Below, one piece after another: positions 60,697-64,000 of a stretch of 64,000 nt of DNA. How positions within the stretch are numbered: position 1 is the first letter of the stretch; the number at the start of each line of letters is the position of its first letter. The notes under the pieces are model-generated. The model saw only the letters and a program-made list of their open reading frames with translations. It did not search any database and had not been told where the DNA came from. Origin of the DNA: Polynucleobacter sp. JS-Mosq-20-D10 (lineage in GTDB: Bacteria; Pseudomonadota; Gammaproteobacteria; Burkholderiales; Burkholderiaceae); the NCBI RefSeq assembly GCF_018687755.1, contig NZ_CP061305.1, positions 248,001 through 312,000 on the forward strand. The letters run 5' to 3'. The position numbers and the translations under genes were made by a program.

Positions 60697-61995
60697 GTGT
60701 TGAATGCAGAAAATTCAAAAATTGCAATAATAGGCCTGGGTTATGTTGGTCTACCATTAGCGGTTGAGTTTGGAAAAAATAGGTTAGTACTTGGATATGA
60801 CATTAATAGCGAGCGAATTCGAGAGCTAAAGTCAGGAAAAGACAGCACCTTAGAAATTCCAGCACAGGATCTTTGTAAATCTAGGCTACTTGAATTTACT
60901 GAAGATGCTTCTAGACTTAAGGAATGTGACATTTTCATTGTTACGGTTCCCACTCCGATTGACCGAGCTAATCGCCCAGATTTGAATCCAATTATAAGTG
61001 CGAGTAGGATTGTTGGAGGTGCTTTAAGGGTTGGATCCATAGTAATCTATGAGTCTACTGTTTATCCAGGATGCACTGAAGAGGTTTGTGTTCCGATCCT
61101 TGAGAAAGAATCTAATTTGAAATTTAATAAAGATTTCTACTGTGGATATAGTCCCGAAAGAGTTAACCCTGGGGATAAAGTCAATACTTTGACAAAGATA
61201 AAAAAAATAACGAGCGGCAGTACGCCGGAGGTTGCAAATAAGATTGATGCACTTTATGCAAGTATTATTAAAGCTGGAACTTGGATGGTGAGTTCAATAA
61301 AAGTTGCAGAGGCTGCAAAAGTGATTGAGAACAGCCAGCGTGATCTTAATATTGCATTTGTAAATGAGCTATCTGTTATTTTTGAGCGACTCCAAATAGA
61401 TACAACAGAGGTACTTCAAGCTGCAGGCAGCAAGTGGAATTTTTTACCTTTTCGACCAGGAATGGTCGGGGGTCACTGTATTGGGGTTGACCCATATTAT
61501 TTGACACATAAAGCTGAGGAGCTTGGTTATCACCCTCAAGTTATTTTAGCTGGACGGCGAATAAACGATAATATGGCAAGGTATGTAGCGAGAAATGTTA
61601 TTCGATTAATGTTAAAAAATGGAATCGATGTATCACGTAGTACTGTTGGTGTAATGGGGGTTACCTTTAAAGAAAACTGTCCGGATATTCGCAATAGTAA
61701 GGTTATTGATTTAATTAATGAGCTTAAGCAGTGGAGTGTGAATGTGATTGTCGTCGATTCTTGGGCTAATCACACTGAAGTTTTAAGCGATTATGGAATT
61801 AAATTATCGGATCTAGATTGTCTTAATAATTTAGATTCACTGGTCGTGGCAGTTGGTCACGAGGAATACCGAAATTTAAAGCCCGCGGAACTTAGGGAGA
61901 GATGCAAGTCAAGTCTGCCGGTATTGGCAGATGTAAAAGCGCTTTTTGATAAACAAGAATCAATTAATGCGGGTTTTACGACATTTCGTTTGTAG
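60697..61995 (+). CDS. UDP-N-acetylglucosamine 6-dehydrogenase, WbpA/TviB-like
   Basis: Oxidises UDP-GlcNAc (or UDP-GalNAc) at C6 to the uronic acid, the entry to the WbpA-B-E-D route. The 432-residue protein has IGLGYVGLPLAVEFG, TVPTPIDRANRPDL, YESTVYPGCTEEVCVP, SPERVNPGDK, the catalytic VGGHCIGVDPYYLTHKAE, and VMGVTFKENCPDIRNSKV. GTG start at 60697 (TTG at 60700 possible) with GGGGGGAG upstream. It lies between the two oxidoreductase modules and could feed both. Confidence 0.9.
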   Translation: MLNAENSKIAIIGLGYVGLPLAVEFGKNRLVLGYDINSERIRELKSGKDSTLEIPAQDLCKSRLLEFTEDASRLKECDIFIVTVPTPIDRANRPDLNPIISASRIVGGALRVGSIVIYESTVYPGCTEEVCVPILEKESNLKFNKDFYCGYSPERVNPGDKVNTLTKIKKITSGSTPEVANKIDALYASIIKAGTWMVSSIKVAEAAKVIENSQRDLNIAFVNELSVIFERLQIDTTEVLQAAGSKWNFLPFRPGMVGGHCIGVDPYYLTHKAEELGYHPQVILAGRRINDNMARYVARNVIRLMLKNGIDVSRSTVGVMGVTFKENCPDIRNSKVIDLINELKQWSVNVIVVDSWANHTEVLSDYGIKLSDLDCLNNLDSLVVAVGHEEYRNLKPAELRERCKSSLPVLADVKALFDKQESINAGFTTFRL

Positions 61996-62010
61996 AAAGT
62001 TGGGATCTAT

Positions 62011-63072
62011 ATGATGCGCTATAAACACATTGTTGAGTCAGAAAAGATTAAGGTTGCAATTGTCGGTTGTGGTCGAATATCAAAAAATCATTTCGAGTCA
62101 ATTGAAATATTCAAAAATGATTTGAGATTAGTTGCACTATGCGATGTTGACACCGCTATTTTAGATAAATTTACCAATGAATACAAAGTGCCAGGTTATC
62201 TTGACCTTGAGGAAATGTTTGCAATAGAGTCAATTGATCTTGTGATTCTATGCACTCCAAGTGGATTGCATGCACAACAAACTATACTTGCGGCAGAATA
62301 TAAAATAAATGTGATGACTGAAAAGCCAATGGCCACTCGTTGGCGGGATGGTATACGCATGGTTCAGGCATGCGATAAAGCTTGTGTTCGCCTATTTGTT
62401 GTAAAGCAAAATAGGTATAACGCTACCTTGCAGCTTTTGAAGCGTGCATTGACTGAGAAAAGATTTGGAAGGATTCACCTGGTTCAAGTAAACGTATTTT
62501 GGAATCGACCTCAATCTTATTATGATCAGGGTAGCGGTTGGAGGGGGACCTGGGAGTTTGATGGGGGGGCGTTTATGAACCAGGCTAGTCATTACGTTGA
62601 TTTGCTTGATTGGTTGATTGGACCAGTTGAGAGACTGCAGGCTATGACGAGTACAACTAGAGAAATTGAGGTTGAGGATACAGGTGTTTTGAATATTAAG
62701 TGGAGAAACGGCGCCCTGGGATCGATGAGTGTGACCATGTTAACTTACCCCAAAAACTTGGAGGGCAGTATCACAATTTTGGGCGAAAAGGGCACCGTTA
62801 AAATTGGTGGAGTGGCTGTAAATGAAATTAAGGAATGGGCATTTGAGGATAGGATGGATTACGATTTGTCCATTAGTGCCGCCAATTACGATACAACTTC
62901 AGTATATGGGGTCGGGCATCCAATCTACTATCAAAATGTCATACAAGTAATGCGTGGACAAGAGGAACCTGTAACAGATGGGCGTGAAGGCTTGAAATCC
63001 CTGGAATTAATTATTGCCGCATATATGTCGTCAAAAGATGGTAAAACAATCTCAATACCGCTTGAGTTTTGA
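62011..63072 (+). CDS. Gfo/Idh/MocA-family oxidoreductase, WbpB-like (module 2)
   Basis: Second predicted UDP-GlcNAcA 3-dehydrogenase. The 353-residue protein has VAIVGCGRISKNH, LVALCDVD, VMTEKPMATR (catalytic Lys), FVVKQNRYN, YYDQGSGWRGTW and DGGAFMNQASHYVDLLDWLIG. The plan equals that of 57982 but the two differ widely in sequence, so they diverged before arriving here or by selection for different substrates. It starts 16 bases after wbpA; wbpD and wbpE follow. Confidence 0.87.
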   Translation: MMRYKHIVESEKIKVAIVGCGRISKNHFESIEIFKNDLRLVALCDVDTAILDKFTNEYKVPGYLDLEEMFAIESIDLVILCTPSGLHAQQTILAAEYKINVMTEKPMATRWRDGIRMVQACDKACVRLFVVKQNRYNATLQLLKRALTEKRFGRIHLVQVNVFWNRPQSYYDQGSGWRGTWEFDGGAFMNQASHYVDLLDWLIGPVERLQAMTSTTREIEVEDTGVLNIKWRNGALGSMSVTMLTYPKNLEGSITILGEKGTVKIGGVAVNEIKEWAFEDRMDYDLSISAANYDTTSVYGVGHPIYYQNVIQVMRGQEEPVTDGREGLKSLELIIAAYMSSKDGKTISIPLEF

Positions 63073-63112
63073 TTTATAAATGCTACCTAATGTTGCTTGA
63101 AGTTATCTGAAT

Positions 63113-63718
63113 ATGAGTCCATCAATCAATCAATATCATGATGTTGATATTCACTCGAGTGCTATTATCGATGATGGAGCTCAGATTGGGGTAAGAAGTC
63201 GGATATGGCACTTTTCTCATATCTCTGGCGGAGCCAGAGTTGGGTGTAACGTATCCATTGGGCAAAATGTTTTTATCGGAAATAGAGTCACAATTGGAAA
63301 TAATTGTAAGATACAAAATAATGTCTCCATTTACGATGGGGTAATCCTGGAGGATGGGGTGTTTTGTGGCCCAAGTATGGTTTTTACAAATGTATATAAC
63401 CCTCGATCTCTCGTTGAGAGAAAAAGCGAATATCGAAACACCATTGTTAAGATGGGGGCAACCTTAGGCGCAAATTGTACAATTGTTTGCGGAGTGGTGG
63501 TTGAAAAATTCGCTTTCATTGGTGCAGGCACTCTGGTGAATGAAGATGTCAAGCCTTATGCATTGATGGTGGGAGTTCCCGCCAAGCAAATAGGCTGGAT
63601 GAGTGAGTTTGGGGAGCGAATTCCTTTGTCAATGACTGGCGATGAAGGACGCTATAAGTGCCCTCATACTATGCAGATCTATCGCTTAATTGGTGGCCAG
63701 GTTGTCAGAGAAGAATGA
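63113..63718 (+). CDS. wbpD: UDP-3-amino-sugar N-acetyltransferase, WbpD-like (module 2)
   Basis: Acetylates UDP-GlcNAc(3NH2)A in diacetamido-uronate synthesis. The 201-residue beta-helix protein has hexapeptide repeats (IDDGAQIGVRSRIWHFSHIS, SIGQNVFIGNRVTIGNNCKIQNNVSIYDGVILEDGVFCGPSMVF), NVYNPRSLVERKSEYRNT, and the WbpD C-terminal AKQIGWMSEFGERI. Its TGA overlaps the following ATG. Confidence 0.87.
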   Translation: MSPSINQYHDVDIHSSAIIDDGAQIGVRSRIWHFSHISGGARVGCNVSIGQNVFIGNRVTIGNNCKIQNNVSIYDGVILEDGVFCGPSMVFTNVYNPRSLVERKSEYRNTIVKMGATLGANCTIVCGVVVEKFAFIGAGTLVNEDVKPYALMVGVPAKQIGWMSEFGERIPLSMTGDEGRYKCPHTMQIYRLIGGQVVREE

Positions 63719-64000
63719 TGAATATCCCTTTTGTTGACCTAAGATCGCAATATGAATTTTTAAAACCAAAAATTCACGATCGAATCAATAAAGTGCTAGA
63801 ACATGGTGTATACATCATGGGTCCAGAGGTTTCTGAGTTAGAGGATAGGCTGAAAGCATTTACAAATTCAAAGTATTGCATCACCGTTTCAAGTGGAACA
63901 GAAGCGTTGCTTATCAGCCTAATGGCATTAGGTGTTGGTCAGGGCGATGAAGTTATAACAACTCCATTTACATTTGCCGCGACCATTGAGGTTATCGTCC
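63718..64000 (+). CDS. DegT/DnrJ-family aminotransferase, WbpE-like (module 2), 3' end outside window
   Basis: The first 94 codons run off the window: NIPFVDLRSQYEFLKPKI, EHGVYIMGPEVSELE, VSSGTEALLISLMALGVGQGDEVITTPFTFAAT, the N-terminal part of a WbpE-type aminotransferase. The PLP lysine is beyond the end. A second ATG in frame at 63715 overlaps the wbpD stop (ATGA), so coupling is likely whichever is used. Confidence 0.9.
   Translation, partial: MNIPFVDLRSQYEFLKPKIHDRINKVLEHGVYIMGPEVSELEDRLKAFTNSKYCITVSSGTEALLISLMALGVGQGDEVITTPFTFAATIEVIV

Overview
The window looks like a chromosomal segment of a small-genome freshwater betaproteobacterium, most likely Polynucleobacter (Burkholderiales). 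Supporting signs are a complete Tol-Pal operon, murB/yajQ/xerD/plsY, kdsB/trm112/lpxK/exbD/exbB/xseA and glyA/nrdR in tight order, a RibB protein fused to a degenerate GTP cyclohydrolase II domain, moderate GC in the core and many short intergenic gaps. The genus is inferred from gene content and order, not from a search.

Layout. 1-3641: dTDP-rhamnose genes (rfbB cut by the window start, rfbD, rfbC) and heptosyltransferase I. 3671-10048: a TolC-like outer-membrane factor (minus), uppP, a DUF2721 protein, a UDP-glucuronate decarboxylase, trmB, and a succinate-semialdehyde dehydrogenase (minus). 10182-16131: riboflavin genes split into ribBA-ribH-nusB (minus) and ribD-ribE (plus), with four minor-pilin genes between them. 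16133-21478: queC and cpoB-pal-tolB-tolA-tolR-tolQ (minus). 21549-23287: glyA, nrdR. 23293-23986: a HigBA-like toxin-antitoxin pair. 24088-28047 (minus): adk, kdsB, a Trm112 protein, lpxK, exbD, exbB. 28362-34754: xseA, murB (minus), yajQ, xerD, plsY, a MAPEG protein, folE, a lipoprotein, and a HiPIP preceded by a Fur-box-like palindrome.

34880-64000 is a large surface-polysaccharide island, visibly AT-richer after about 44.4 kb. It opens with an SGNH-fused acyltransferase, then manC-gmd-fcl and a PLP enzyme in which histidine replaces the Schiff-base lysine, the hallmark of ColD-type 3-dehydratases. This implies GDP-4-keto-6-deoxymannose is made and sent towards GDP-L-fucose and/or a GDP-3,6-dideoxyhexose such as colitose. 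A second SGNH acyltransferase (minus) has a perfect (TAAG)21 tract directly against its start codon, a strong candidate phase-variation switch. A GT10 fucosyltransferase-like gene, an FkbM-like methyltransferase, two large two-domain glycosyltransferase-like proteins, an O-antigen ligase/polymerase and a membrane-domain-less CapD/WbpM homologue follow.

An IS3-family element (53368-54626), with one nonsense codon in orfB, abuts capD on the left and the decayed 3' end of a second manC plus the decayed 5' end of a second gmd on the right, which is a scar of cluster remodelling. Beyond it are a methyltransferase, a Wzz-like protein, a UDP-glucuronate 4-epimerase, and a wbp-type diacetamido-uronic-acid pathway. 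That pathway has two non-identical oxidoreductase/acetyltransferase/aminotransferase modules on either side of one UDP-GlcNAc 6-dehydrogenase; the last aminotransferase runs off the window end. No rRNA, tRNA or CRISPR array was seen.
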